Shown piece after piece: positions 1-16,200 of a stretch of DNA of 64,000 nt. Source of the stretch: Stereum hirsutum FP-91666 SS1 (taxonomy: Eukaryota > Basidiomycota > Agaricomycetes > Russulales > Stereaceae); contig NW_006763150.1 in NCBI RefSeq assembly GCF_000264905.1, positions 62,001 to 126,000 on the forward strand, in the 5' to 3' direction. A program made the position numbers and the translations under genes. The notes below the pieces were generated by a model. It made no database searches, had not been told where the DNA came from, and saw only the letters and a program-made list of their open reading frames with translations. How positions within the stretch are numbered: position 1 is the first letter of the stretch; each line of letters opens with the position of its first letter.

Positions 1-558
1 GCCGTAGAATCTATGCTCCCATAAGATAGCTAGTCCGTTGTACCGTTTGGCCAGACGCATCGTGGCCGACAGGCCATGATACTCCTGCGAGCGAAATCCA
101 CATTAGATGGGTCCATCTCGCCGCCAACTACGCTCACTTGTAAGTAGTAGGGTAACAGCGGCTCTGCATCTTGCTCTCCAGAGTCGAATACTGGTTCAAA
201 TTAGTCAAATAATCCGGAAGAGAGAGTTTACGTAGCTCTACGTACGGAAAACAGGCCCACCAGATTCGTAGTAGGTGTCGTTGACCCAAAAACGGTTCGC
301 AAAACTGTCTGTGTTGTTTGTCGTCCCAAAATGGTCGATTGGAATCTGATACACACACGCAAGATCGAGAACGGACCACATGATATCGAGAATATCACGC
401 ACCTGAATAAATTGTGGATCATTGGGCAGCGTCGCTCCAGCCTCTGGTGCCACCAACTGCTCTCTCGACCGCCAGTGAGGCTGCCTCAACGCATAACACA
501 CGTTTCCAAAGGAGAAGGAAAGGATCGCACTAATGGCAGATAATCTGGCGAGCTGCAT
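1..558 (-). CDS. Serine peptidase, family S28, N-terminal part (gene runs off the left edge)
   Basis: Secreted serine carboxypeptidase of family S28 (the lysosomal Pro-X carboxypeptidase and DPP7 group). Four exons can be joined: 558-403, 345-246, 190-138 and 84-1, with GT-AG introns of 57, 55 and 53 bp, and the frame stays open to the window edge. The ATG at 558 begins a hydrophobic signal-peptide-like stretch of about 25 residues. Family signatures visible after splicing are an IDHFG-like motif, FWVNDTYYESGGPVFLF, SGEQDAEPLLPYYLQ and YNGLAILWEHRFYG, all from the N-terminal half of the domain. The catalytic Ser, Asp and His lie beyond the left edge, so activity cannot be judged. An upstream in-frame ATG at 669 exists, but it would put non-conserved sequence ahead of the signal peptide. 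Confidence 0.9.
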
Positions 559-2492
559 GTCAGAATGCTGGTGGAGGAGAATTCGACCATTGTCACATAC
601 CTTTATGTGGTGATGAAGAGCATGAGCGATAAGTGAGAACCATGGAAGAGAAGATAGGACTATGGACACGCGCCTAATCGCTCCCGTGTTAGCTGGTCAT
701 GCAACTTCGAGCCAGAAATGGGACGGCATTTGACACGCTCGCACTACTACTTCTGAGCAGAGAGAAAAATGTGTCAAAAGTGCACCATCAGAGACACCAG
801 CAAGGTTTGATCGTCAACGATAGTAAATGTCCGGGAAGCTATGATCTGACAGGGGTTGAGACGAGTCAGAGCTGACGATCCCGAAAAAAAAGAAATTCGA
901 GAGAGATATACTATTATCGCACGATGATTCCATGATAGCACTCCGGACCGTCTGACGACAATTCTGCTATACTTGCAATCAGTATTAGAAGGCGTAGGAA
1001 GCCAGCGAGCACTGAGCAGGGGACCACGAAACATGTGTAGCTTTGAGCTCTGGAGGATTCTGACCGCTCCGAACAAGGCCTGAGTGACTGAACATTGAGA
1101 TCGACGAGGTGGCTGACCCTCCGTTTGCACTTGGGTACGTACTTCCATATTTCTACGCCTCTCTACTGCTGTCCGACTTATTTCTGTGGATAGTGTCTGA
1201 CTGTCGCACCGGCAAGCCTTGGACAGTGAGCGATACGTAGACTCGTCAAGGTAAGGTGTCGCTAGTGCCAATGCGCTCGAACTTTGTCTCGGCGACGTTA
1301 CTGCTATACAAGCCGCTACTGTTGAGGCGACAAGGGATGCTCGAGCTGATACATGGGTTACAAAATGGTTCAAACTGCAATGGGTCTGAGGAAAATTCCG
1401 GATTGTCGTTGTTAGAGGAATAATGCGTTGATGGCTTGATGGTTGCCAGCGAAGCAAAAGTCAGGCATGCTAAGAAGATGTTGACCACAAGACAACAACG
1501 AGCATGAGAGGGTCTAGGAGAACTCTAGCTTCGTTCTAGCAGGCTCTGGCCGACTACTTGTCAATGAAGCTCGACTGAGGCGTACCCGACGTCCAGGAAT
1601 TGTCCAGGAAAGAAATGAAACGCATCACGCCACACTGGCGGGCGTTCCCGGTTTGGTTGGCGCGACCCGGGATGGGTGGGAACGGATCCGGCCAAGTGCC
1701 TTGCTCTCGACCACAATCTCGAGTCGTCTCGACACGTTGCGCGACTCATCCACGCTGGAGAGGTATGTGAGCCTGCCTTCACCCTCCGAGGCGCTCTCTG
1801 AGCGATTTCACTGGAGCGCTTGAGAAAGATGAAGTACTTCATATAAAATTTACGACCCATTCGCGAGCTTTGGCCTACTGCGTGCCGGCACAGTCGACGC
1901 TGCGGCCGAATGTGTTTCTTTTTTCTCTCTCTTTTCTCGTCTTTGTTCGCAATGCTGCGAATGTGTAAAATGAACTCAGTCGACTATTGTGATGACATCC
2001 GTAATGACGAAAATGGCAACGACGCCACACCAGAAATTAGGGACACTGTCAACGACGAGCTCCGAGGGTGCCTTCACTTCTCTGCAGGTACAAAGTGGAG
2101 ATCTCATTCCAGTCGACTGGAGTATTGTGGTCGTTTTTGTCTTCCACGGCCGTATAGCACTCACCATGCTGAGCGCAAAGCGCTGAGAAATGATTGTCTC
2201 GGTCGGACTTGGTCATCGAGCTTTTCACGGCGACAGATGCCCTGTGCTGTCTTGTTTGCGTTCTCATTTCGCCGTCATGCGAGTCGCGCTGCCTCGCGAT
2301 CTGGTTCCGTGGTATTGAGTACCGGCACTCACCCATTGCGGGCTGGTTCAAACTCCGCTGTGCCGCGTCTCGCTTACTGCCGTAGCCGAGTGGCTGCAGG
2401 CTGTCACTTACTGAACATGCAACACAACAAAGGCAACAATGTGCATAGTGACACTCGATATAGCTACACATAAAATCATCTAAAATACTTTT

Positions 2493-2611
2493 CTTCAGTT
2501 TGGTCGCGACAGAATTTTCTAATTTTAGCGTGAACGAGCTACACGACGGACTGTACACTCATATAAAATCACTCGAGGAGAGTGAAAAAATTCTGTCGCG
2601 ACCAAATGAAG
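2493..2611. repeat. Short inverted repeat (foldback, about 25 bp arms)
   Basis: Positions 2493-2518 and 2587-2611 are inverted copies of each other, differing only by one extra T. The core is TTTGGTCGCGACAGAATTTT and its complement. The spacer is 68 bp. No clear flanking target-site duplication was seen. It could be a tiny MITE-like remnant or a cruciform-forming element. Confidence 0.75.
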
Positions 2612-2874
2612 TGAATGAACGTAAAATAATATCTCAGAATTTATGAGATTTACAGGTGGGGTGTACCTTGCCCTAGACGCGCACTGGTCTCGTACATAGG
2701 TGCCACCCAGCCAAATCGGTGAGTCTTGCTGTGGCCCGCGTCGAAATGGCGTGCGGCTTGCCCGGCATCTTTCAAAGTCCGCCAATTTGCAATGGACATG
2801 GCGCTTGGTGGGAATGCCGGTACTCAGTGGTATACTGAATAGCCTTCCCGCCTAGTTCCCGGATCGCTCCATGA

Positions 2875-5487
<2,613 letters not shown>

Positions 5488-7420
5488 GGAGTGTGTGACT
5501 GTCGTGACGATATTTCGTTTCAGATGGACCTTGGACTTTATTTTCCTTCTCTCTTGATCGACTGATTGGATTCGTTTGTAGAGGTTGTCAACCCTCTATT
5601 CCCCCACCGCTCACATAGCATCCACTCTTTGCTTTACGACGGACTATCCCCCCTTACCTCCTACTTTCTCGAGCTCACCTACTACCCCCTCCTTATTTTC
5701 CTTCCCTGTCACTCTTCGTAGTGTCACAGTACTATGGTTTCCGTATCTGGGACTAGGGCTGGACCACGAGTCTTTCTTGCAGAACTCTGCTTTCAAGTTC
5801 AGTCTAACTCTCGCTTCGACGTGTTCTAGGGCCTTTAGTCTACTCACTAGTACAATAACTGCTCCTAACTGGATGCGCTGCAGATTCAGATCAGACTTTT
5901 TCGCATCGTGCATTTTGACATTCGGCATACGACGTTTGACATTCAACATAGACTGTAGATACCCTACGGACACTTGTTGTTACCCGTTCCGCATACATCT
6001 CGCTCGTAGTATACTCTACATACCGTTCCACACTACTCTGTCTTCTGTTGTTTCTCTACGTATTACTATTACGACTCCTACCTTTCTTCGCTGTATCCTT
6101 TCACATTGCTATTTGTCTGTGTACATATCCTGCATGGACCCGGACTTTGACTCACATCAATCTGATCGCGTCCTTCTGTATCATTCTCTCCTTCTCTTTC
6201 GCTCGGAGGAGACGAGTTCTACGGGGTATTGGGCCGTCAACAAGTCTCAGTCATACCAGCGGTAATAAGTGTCAGTCCAGTTTTTTGCTCGGAGTCTGCG
6301 GCTGTATGTCTGGATCTGCATGTCCATGGAGGTATAATCATCGGCGTAACGATTTGGACACCAATCGTACCGCAGCGACTGCGAACGGCGCCAGTGCGTT
6401 TATCCTCCACAGCAGTCTATGTTTAGCGAGTCACTTATGTACTTACTCGCAGCGAGCACAATAATAGCAGGGTCATACAGCCACACATGACGGCCGGAAG
6501 AAAGACTGGTCATGATAGGCTTATTCATGATCCTACACGCATTCCTGCCTATCATTATGACGCAGCTGTTGAAGCTGGTTAATCGACACGGTTATAAAAC
6601 TTAGCTTCCGGATTTGCGATGATCAGACGGAGGCGAACCGAGGTTTATTTTCGCGCAGGTTGGGACGAGTTTATAGTAACCCCATGGAACGAGACCTGGG
6701 GATATGGCGCGCTCAGGGTTGTGGATCTTCACAAGGGAATGAGCTCAATGGGCTCGTTATGAAGTCCAGTCCGGCGAACTTGAGAGGAGATGGTAGGAAT
6801 TGTGGTAAGATTGGGCGAAGGACCTGATGTTTAACAGATAAGTATGACTATGATAAAAGATATACAATTTAGTGGCGTCCAACGCATCCAGCAGTCAAGG
6901 AGCATAAATGGCGGGGACTCGGAGGAGCAGGAGAAGGAAGACCACCTGCGCCACAATTCGACTGCGCCACCGTCGGAGGTTAAAACGATCGCCCAACCCC
7001 GAGTGGCACCTTCGAGTCTCTGCCACAGCCAAATCACAGCTCTGCTCTCCACCTCAAACGCTCACTTTTCGTGTACAGGTCTGCACAAATCAGTTCCACT
7101 ACGGCTACTACCATTAGGAATCCATGATTTACCCCTTGTATAGTTGAACTCGGAGGATCATCTGCGAGAGTTTGAGCGGGTGAGCTTCCGCCTGAACACA
7201 TGTTCGGTGTTTGTCTTCCAATTTGGCTATCGATACCGTGAAACTTTGGAAGGTATCATGCATTCGAACTCCCCTGTTCTTATCTCGAATCCTGCATGGT
7301 ATATAAACAAAAGCTAGTGGATGTTTCTCTGCCCTGACGTTCCCTGTGCCTTCTGCCTGAATCGACTCGGAGTCGTTGTCTCGCCTTGCTTCTCTGTTTG
7401 AGTTGAGGTTCAAGTTCGGT
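5488..7420. other. Intergenic region, 1.9 kb, pyrimidine-rich in its first half
   Basis: The + strand from about 5560 to 6200 is strongly C/T biased and carries a 226-codon open frame (5585-6265) that looks like a composition artefact: no domain, no intron signals, rich in Ser, Leu, Phe and Thr. The rest shows only short frames. The 3' part holds the promoter of the PNGase A-like gene. Confidence 0.5.
7300..7307 (+). promoter_or_regulatory. TATA box of the PNGase A-like gene
   Basis: TATATAAA lies 121 bp upstream of the ATG at 7421, about the same spacing as at the GMC gene. Confidence 0.65.
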
Positions 7421-9828
7421 ATGCGAGCGAAAGGTATAATATTGTACGCGCTCGTGGGATGCTGTATGCTTGTTCTGGGTACCAACTATGTGGTTGCGGC
7501 ATTATTGGAGAACTTTCAGGTCATGGAGGTATGTTGAACTATCTGTTATTCGTTCACCTGAAGATCTAGTTCTAACACAAATCTTAGCCTCCCATCGTCC
7601 CCGACGGCCCATCATGCAACACGACCTTGCTCCAATATGTACGCATTCACCGCCCTTACAACGGAATATCCTCCCTACATGTTTATTCTGTGGTGTCATC
7701 ACAGGATTTTGCGACCTCATACAACGCCCCAGCCATCGTTTCGTATTCTGCACCCACAAAATGCGGCGAGCCAGGATCATGGGCTGCAGTTGTGTTGACC
7801 TGGTACTGCAGTACGCCTACCTCTTACCTTCTCCCCTAATATATGGGCAATTCTCCCAGCTTACTGTCCATCTTGGTGTTGGCATACAGCCAGCACGGGG
7901 GTTCAATTTGACCGATTGGGCAGCTTGTATATCGATGCGATTGAAAGTATGTGATCGCTGTCCGGGTGAGGGGTATTTCGAACGAGAAACTGACCCTGGT
8001 TTCATTCCAGTTTGGCGCACTTCGACGCCTGAACCGCTTGACAGTGGGATCTTCTGGACTGCGTAAAGATATCGTCTTAAACATGAGTAGAGTTACTCAC
8101 TGTTGCGCAGGACAAAAGACGTCACACAATATATGCCCCTCCTATCTCTTTCTAACGCCACTCTTATGGTCAGTCTACCTCTTGCCCTTCCTCACAAACA
8201 AACCATCTCATCCATCACCTCTCCTGCCATCTGCTCTGCGGCCTATACAGCTTGACCTCGGAAACGTCATCTCCGGCGACTTCACAGCGTCCTTCAATGT
8301 CACTCTCACCGCGACATATTACCAGCCTACCACCTCCTTCCCGAAACCTACTACGCCAGATCAGATCGTAGGATTGTCGAGTGGGAACGAGACTTTGGCT
8401 GCATATTTTGAGACACCGCCTGTTGGTGTGACTGAGGTTGTGATACCAGAGGTAAGCTCGTCTAGAACGGCTTGCAGCAAACTCCGGTACTGAGTAATGC
8501 ATCGATATCTGAATAGAATACGGCCTCCGCGTTCGTGGAGATATACGCCAGTGGGAATAGCGATGAGGAGGTGGGTGTTGTCCTTCACTAGCCTTGACTG
8601 TAATTTCGAGACCTCTCTGCGACAGTTCTGGTACACAAATATAGTCGACGAATACCTCGCTTACGCAGACCCGACGGGAAACGCGTCCACCATCGATATC
8701 GGAGGTGGACCGTTTCGAGAGGTGCAGCTTTGGATCGATGATATGTTGGCGGGTGTCGTCTTTCCGTTTGCCGTGGTTTACACCGGGTAAGCAATCACAT
8801 TGTCGAATGTGCCCTTTGCATGGACGCAACAATGCTGATACCTGCTTGTCGTAGAGGTTTTATCGTGAGCTGGTGGAGGTCAGTCATCCGGCATTGTTCG
8901 TAAAATTGTTTGAACTGTATGCTGACTGGAATCTTAGGCCCATGGTCGCGTACGGCGCATTCTCATCCCCAACCTACCACCTCGACATCACACCCTTCCT
9001 TCCCTTGCTCACCGACTCACTTCCGCACAACTTCTCACTGACCGTATCTTCCGGTCTGCCCGATACTCCAGTCAACTCTAACTGGTATCTCTCTGGAAAC
9101 ATCGCGCTGGTCCTGGACCTATCTGGGGAAAAGACCACGGGGAGCATCGCGCATTATGAGTCGACGCCATGGGTTGACGTGAAGGGCAGAGCGGCGAAGG
9201 ATAATGAGACGGTGGAGGTTTGGGTTGAGGCGGGGAGGAAGCATAGGGTCGAGGGGGTGGTGAATACTGGGAGCGGAGGGAATAAGAGTGTGGTTTTTCA
9301 GCAGAGCTTGGAGTATGGGAATTACATGAAGTTTTTCGATGGCGGGTTTACCCAGGTTTGAGTCACGACTGACTCCTGTCGTCCTAAGAGCGTTCCTCTC
9401 ACGCCCTTTTTGTTTCTCTCATCTAGACCGTCAGCCAGTCGACTTTTGGCACCACTACGTCTTCTCACTCGGGATCGACCGTCCTCTCAGAAACATACAG
9501 CTTCCCCATCACGCTCTTTTCCAACCAAACCACCTCTTCGAACTACCTCTCCGGCAACCTCTCGCACGGCTACACTCGTTCTCTGCTCTCACCCGTAAGC
9601 GGTATATCGACCTTCATAGATACGAATCAGTTCTCAAATGGAAGCGTGAAGCTGAATAGGTCGAGCGAGCTCACGACGGGAGGCGTTGGGACGGAAGTGA
9701 GCGGTGTGGCGTTGACGGAGGAGAAGTTTGAGTTTGGGGATTCAAGGGGGTGGGCGTATGGGAGGAATGTTGGTGTTTTTAATTTAACGCTTCTCTGGGA
9801 TGAGACGAGTGGGAACTTAGCCTTGTGA
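7421..9828 (+). CDS. PNGase A-like peptide-N-glycosidase (amidase A family)
   Basis: Member of the peptide-N4-(N-acetyl-beta-glucosaminyl)asparagine amidase A family, which removes N-glycans from glycopeptides in the secretory pathway. Twelve exons: 7421-7528, 7588-7638, 7705-7810, 7890-7946, 8011-8062, 8111-8168, 8251-8451, 8517-8570, 8626-8786, 8855-8878, 8938-9355 and 9427-9828, giving 563 aa with no leftover phase. Visible family blocks in order: PPIVPDGPSCNTTL near residue 40, VQFDRLGSLYIDAIEIWRTS followed by TPEP near 120, LDLGNVISGDFTASFNVTL, PMVAYGAFSSPTYHLDITPF, NSNWYLSGNIAL. A hydrophobic segment at residues 5-28 acts as signal peptide or membrane anchor. Many NxS/T sites fit a secreted glycoprotein. 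Fungal members are poorly studied, so enzymatic activity is inferred from the family. Confidence 0.93.
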
Positions 9829-10276
9829 ACGTACCTATTCTGGTTTTGACGATTACCACGATTATTCCCACGAGGCGCCACACCGTCTGTTTCCTACCAT
9901 GAAAATGCAAGAACAGAGGACGGAGATCCCGATTCCGTACATCGCTATTAACAGAAAAAAGTGTTTCCAATGATAATGTTTCTCGGACGGGAAACGAACA
10001 ATGAGCGGAGAGGCGTACGTGGCCCAAATGCGCAGCCTCCCATATCAATCATGTTTGCGCCACATATTAGCCTCAGCCCCAGCAGGCGCAGGCGTCATTC
10101 TGACTTTCTCCCCAACCACCATCTTCAAAATCCCCTTGTCATCCACATTCAAGGTCCTAGGACCTCCAGACGTCCTGAACTTTGCATCTCATCCGGTCAG
10201 ACTTTGACGTAGAAATCTCTTTGGGCTAGGACGCGACCGGCGCTTTGCCTGAGGTTGACGTGTTCAAGCTTTCAGC
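9829..10276. other. Intergenic region between the PNGase A-like gene and VPS10
   Basis: No gene seen. It must contain the 3' end of the upstream gene and the VPS10 promoter; no clear TATA box precedes 10277. Confidence 0.5.
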
Positions 10277-13200
10277 ATGGCCTTTGGCCTTACATTCAGG
10301 GCTCTTTCCTTATGGATCACGTCTCTAGCTCTTCTTCTGCTACAAACAAGGGCTCAGAGCGTCGACGTCTCCATCAACACGTTCAAGAATCTGCCGGCGA
10401 AACTCTACTTTTTCGATGATACAACGGTGCGTGTGCCCACTTATGCTTCCGTGTTCGATGATTGACGCGTCTGGGGTACGCCGATCTGCTGGATAGGTCG
10501 TTGCGTACCATGATATTATTGAAGGGAACTTGTGGATATCGGATAATGAGGGCAAGTCCTGGGAGAGGACGGCAGACATCCCGGAGGGGGCGGTGACGAT
10601 GTTCTTTGAGCATCCGTTCAATAACAGAATGGTGAGTCCTTCATTCCTTAGTGTGACAGAATGTTTGGAGCAGGGTATGACTGCGTATTGGGCGAGGATG
10701 CTGGGCGGGTCAAGGGCGGATGGGCTTGCTTGACGCTGCTGAGCTGTGCCTTCACGACCTTATCACCAACATGATGTCGTATACAGCTCTTACGACCCAT
10801 TCATCAAGACGTGGATGGAGGTTGTTACGCGCCGTCCTAGTCCCCGGACGGAATGCTTTTGGCTGTTTGGGCTTGCGCACATCCCATCGTTGGTGTTGGT
10901 GGCGTTAGGAGTCATATGTGATGCCCTTTGCATGTCTGCGTGGCCTTGCCCAGCTCTGCGCAGCATTTCTGCTATAGCTAGGTCGATACTATCACGAGAG
11001 TGCATCATATAGCTCACTACTGCGCCGATGACGTTCTGTCCATGCTGCATGCTCATCTTTGTGCTGTGGCCCAAATGCTCATGGGCGACAACGATGTCAC
11101 ATCCTATTCTTGTAAGACTAACCTTTTTTGTGGTATCTAGGGCTTTGCTTTGACGAGAGGGAAAACGCACTACCGAACGGATGACCGAGGAAAAACATGG
11201 CGCACTTTAGAAGTGCCCGTACCTCCAGCCTTCATGTCACGGCCTCTATCTTTCCACTCAGATCCCGCCAAGAATGGATACATCCTCTATCAGGGTGTAA
11301 GTTGTGTACGACAAGGATGGGGAGAAGTCTGCCACGACGAGGTCAGTCACTACCTTTCTTACCCTCATTGAACTTATGCTGATGGTGGGAGCGCAGACAT
11401 ATTATACGAAAGAAGCGTTCAGCGACAGGGCAGAGATGCTCCTCTCCGAAACCTCACGGTGTCAGTTCGCCCACAGCAGCAAGGACTTCAAGCACGACGC
11501 GCACCCAGACCTAATCTACTGCGTCGGCTTCGAGACCTGGTCCACCTCTGGCTCACACTCCCTCTCTTCCAGCCGCCTCTTCTCCAGCACCGACTTCTTC
11601 CGTAACGACATCACGATCGAGGACCTCGGCATCGGCAAAAACGCACGCGGCGTCCTCGCGCTCGCCATCGTCTCGAAATTCGCCGTCGTGGCGCTGAAGG
11701 ACCTCTCACCTGGTGCCGGAAGCGACATGCTGCTGTACGTCTCGGTGGACACGAAGACGTGGGCGAAGGCGCAGTTCCCGCAGTCTTCGAGCGCGAGGCT
11801 AAGAGAGAATGGGTACACGATCGTGGAGTCGACGACGCATTCGTTGGCGGTGGATGTGTTGTTACAGGATGCGAGTGCGGTGGGGACGCTGTTTGTTAGT
11901 AATTCGAATGGGACCTTTTTCGTGGAAAGTTTGAAGGATACGAATAGGAATGAGATGGGTTTCGTGGATTATGAGAATTTGTATGGGGTAGAAGGAGTGG
12001 GTATCGCGAATGTGGTAGGAAATGCGCAGGATGTGGAGGGGAGGGGGGCGGAGAAGCAGTTGAAGACGGTCATGACGTTTGACGACGGTGCGTTACTTCA
12101 ATCTAACCTACCATTTGAGAAACTTTGCTCATGTTTATACCCGTACAGGAAGCTCCTGGGCACCGATCCGCGCCCCTTCTGAAGACAGCGAAGGACGCCG
12201 TATCGGCTGCAATCCCGCCGACACAGAAGAATGCGCCCTCCATCTCCACTCCGTTACGCTCCCGCATAACTTCGGCCGCGTCTTTTCGTCTCCTGCTCCT
12301 GGGTTCGTCATGGGCGTCGGCTCAGTTGGCAAATATCTCCTACCGTACGAGGAGTGCGATACGTTCCTCAGCACAGATGCTGGCGTTTCGTGGAAAATGA
12401 TCCGTATGGACGCTCACAAGTATGAGTTTGGCGACCAAGGGAGTATTTTGGTGGTCATCAACGACGAGGAGTTCACCGACACCGTACGGTATTCGACCGA
12501 TCTTGGCAGGACATGGTGCGTTCCATCTACCCCTCCTTCCCCCTCTTATCTCCCGGTATACCTCTCATGCATATACTCATTTTCGTCTTCAACGATCGAT
12601 GCAGGCAATCACTTGATATCGGAATAAAAGTCCAAGCTCGTGCGCTGAGCACGGTTCAAGACTCCACCTCGCAGAAGTTCCTGCTCATTGGTCAACTGAG
12701 TCGTCAGGATGCCAAGTCAGACGGACGTTACGTGACGATTTTCCTCGATTTTGCGCCGATGCGGCCGAGGCAGTGTGGCGATGATGATTTCGAGCCTTGG
12801 TTTGCGAGGACTGCGAAGGGTAAGGAGTGTTTGATGGGACATAAGGTAGGTTGTTTTCGCCTTGGTTGGATGCGCTTATATCGAAGTTGACGTTGGGTGC
12901 GATGGTAGCAATGGTACAGGCGCCGAAAGCCCGACGCGAACTGTTATGTTGGGAATAAGTTTGAGGATCCGATCGAACACGAAGAAAACTGCCCTTGCGA
13001 AGACGAAGACTACGAGTGGTACGTCACCTTTGAGGACTGTCTATCACGACTATTGGCGGTTCAGATTCTGATACTGCCTGCCCGTGAATGTAGTGACTAT
13101 AACTTCGTTCGTCACGAAGGCCAGTGCGTGCCTGTTGGACCCGAACCCATCCCAGCTGGGATCTGTGCCGACCCACGCGGAAATTATCAAGGCTCGTCTG

Positions 13201-16200
13201 GGTATCGGATTATTCCCGGCAATACGTGCGACAGGGATAGGGGTATCAAGAAGGATGAGAAGGTGGAGAAGCCGTGCTCTCAAGGTTAGCAGTTGTTCCA
13301 TTTGACACAGTGGTCGGGGCTTACTGACGATGTTTGACTGGTTATAGCTCAGCCGCAAGAGGGAGACGTTATTCATCAGACAGTGAGTTACTCCTGCGGT
13401 GGCCCATGTTAGTTCCTCTAACAATATATTGTCAGTTCGAGTTCCCCGCCAAAGTCGTACAGCATGCCTATTTCAAGGACTCTACCGTCAGTATCCTGCG
13501 TTCTTTCTCGCAGTGCAGCGCACACTAATCCGTCATATAGACCATCCTCGTTCGCCTGGATGACAAGTCAATGTGGCAGTCCAGCAACGAAGGCTACACC
13601 TGGAACCAGCTTCTCCCTGGCACAAACTTCCTGGCATTCTATCACCACTCCTTCACCCCAGACCGCGCCTACCTCATCACCGACACGAAGAGATACCATT
13701 ACACGACCGACGGCGGACGCTCCTGGAACGAACTCGAAGCTCCCTACCCACCCAACTCGTTCGGCCTCCAGGTCCTCCACTTCAACCCCGTCAACTCCGA
13801 CTACCTCATCTGGACCGGCAACGTCGACTGCGCCTCTTTTGGTGACGACTGTCATGCCGAAGCCTACTATACTCGGGATAATGGGCGGCGTTGGGATCTC
13901 GTGGAGAAGTATGTAAGGAATTGTGCGTGGGCGAGGGACTCGGAGTTGTTGGTCGATCCGTCACAGATCATTTGCGAGTCGTATAGGGATAAGCAGGGCT
14001 CGCAGAGGTTCTTTGGGACGAATAATCCGCTGGAGTTGATCAGCGGGACACAGTTCTTTGGGAAGAAGACGAAGTTGTTTGATCAGGTCGTTGGGTTTGC
14101 GAAGTTTTCAGAGTATTTGATCGTGGCCGAGGTGAGTGCTTTTTTGAATCTTGATTGGAGTGAAGGCTGACAATATACACGAAATGTGTATAGTACTTGC
14201 CACAAGCTAGGTCTCTGGATCTTCAGGTCTCGTTGGATGGAAGGACGTTTGCTGCGGGCATGTTCCCGCCAAACATGCGGCCTGAGCAACATGTAATTCC
14301 ATGCCATCCCCTTGCCGTACTACAGAAGCTGATGTTGTCGTTTTTAACCAGGCATACACCATCCTCGAATCCAGTACCGACTCTGTTTTCCTCCACATGA
14401 CGACATCCGAACCGCCAAGTCCATACTGGGGCAACATTCTCAAATCCAACTGGAACGGAACGTACTACGGTCTCTCCATCGAGAACGTCAATCGCGATGA
14501 ACGTGGCTATGTCGACTTTGAGAAGATGATTGGGCTGGATGGGATTGCACTAATTAACGTCGTTGGTAATCCGGGGGATGCAGCGGTTACGGGCGCGAAA
14601 AAGCTGCAGACGAGGATCACGCACAACGATGGTGAGCTTCCCAGTCAATCCATGCATAAGGAGCCAAATTTTGATGTGGTAAATAGGTGGCTCTTGGAAG
14701 GCTCTTATTCCTCCGAAAGTAGATTCGATGGGCAGCAGGTACAGCTGCAGCACCGCGGTACGTTCCCGTTTGCTCGTATTCTTGTCCAAGCAGATTCTGA
14801 CTATCCTCAACCACAGAACTGTGCCCTTCACGTCCACGGCTACACCGAGCGTACTGACCCCCGAGCCACCTTCAGCAGTCCCTCCGTCGTGGGACTCATC
14901 ATGGCCGTCGGCAACGTCGGCGAAGATCTCGTAGGCTACACCGACAGCGACACATTCCTCTCTCGGGACGCCGGCTTCACATGGGAAGAGGTACACAAAG
15001 ACGCGCACCTTTGGGAGTTTGGCGATTCCGGATCTATACTGATCATGGCGAACGACGAAGAGCCGACGGACCATGTACTATTCACGACGGACGAGGGCCT
15101 CAATTGGAGGGAGTATACGTTTACGGACGAAAAGCTTAGGGTGACGTCGATCGTGACGGTCCCGAGCGATACAAGTAGGAGGTTCATTTTGATGGGGCAG
15201 AGTTCGAGGGGGACTGTCGCGGTTCACTTGGATTTCACGTCGTTGACGACAAAGCAGTGTGAGTCTCCGTGGACATGTTCTTCCTACGGCAATATTTGGC
15301 GTCGCGGCTGATTTTCTTCGATGCAGGTGTATTGGACGTTCAGGATCCTGGCCATGACGATTTCGAGCTGTGGAGTCCGAGCGAAGAGCGTAATGAGAGG
15401 TGTTTGTTCGGTCGTCAGGTTCGTTGTTTTTGCAGATCCTTCCAGAAAAGGTTTGATCTCATATGGCCTGCAGACTTTGTATCATAGGCGTGTACGAGAT
15501 CGGAACTGTGTGGTCGGCAGTCAAGAAAAGGCCGCAGACAAGGTCGTCAAGAACTGTGCTTGTACCGCAAGCGACTTTGAGTGGTACGTTATTGTCTACA
15601 CCTCTCAGCTATCTTCTCTGCATACTTATTGTCTCCCGTTTATACAGCGAATTCAATTACGCCCGTAACTCCGACGGGCAATGTGTCCTCGCCTCCGGTA
15701 CACAACCCCTTCCACCCGACGATTCATGCCGCAACGGCGAAGACTACTGGTACGACCGCACCGCGTACCGCAAGATCCCATACTCGACATGCGAGGACGG
15801 CCTAGCGCTTCATCAGGGCTCGAGACACGTCTGTCCTGGGATCAGAGCGCACGGGGCGGCGTTCTGGTTCTTCGTGCTCGTGTTGCCGTTCATATTCACG
15901 GCGAGTGTGGCGTGGTGGTATTACAGGAAGAGCGGACTTGCTAGAGGGTGCGTTTTCCTTCTTCTCCTTCTTCGCTGCGCTTTGGTTGGGTATTGTATCG
16001 ACACTGACACTCGTGCGTATTGGTGCAATAATAGAATGATCCGTCTCCCGGGAGATACGAGACCTGCGTTCAGGTCCGATTCCGGGTTCATGTCGACGCT
16101 CGCGTCCGTGCCGTGGTTCATGGTCGGTCTGGCGGGCATCGCGTGGGAGAGGATTTCGTCGACGGCGGAGGGGCTCGCGACGAGTATGAGGTCGAGGAGG

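Noticed and set aside
774..1457. 227-codon minus frame
   Set aside because: No family recognised, composition not protein-like, and no conserved splice structure. Left as intergenic.
2378..2405. tRNA-like string (AGCCGAGTGGCTGCAGGC)
   Set aside because: Looks like a Leu/Ser D-arm, but no matching acceptor stem, anticodon arm or T-loop follows.
5585..6265. 226-codon plus frame downstream of the GMC gene
   Set aside because: Explained by the pyrimidine-rich composition; no domain, no clear introns and no homology recognised.
10746..11012. Open frame inside the long VPS10 intron
   Set aside because: The flanking exons already join into a contiguous Vps10 domain, and the frame resembles no part of the family.
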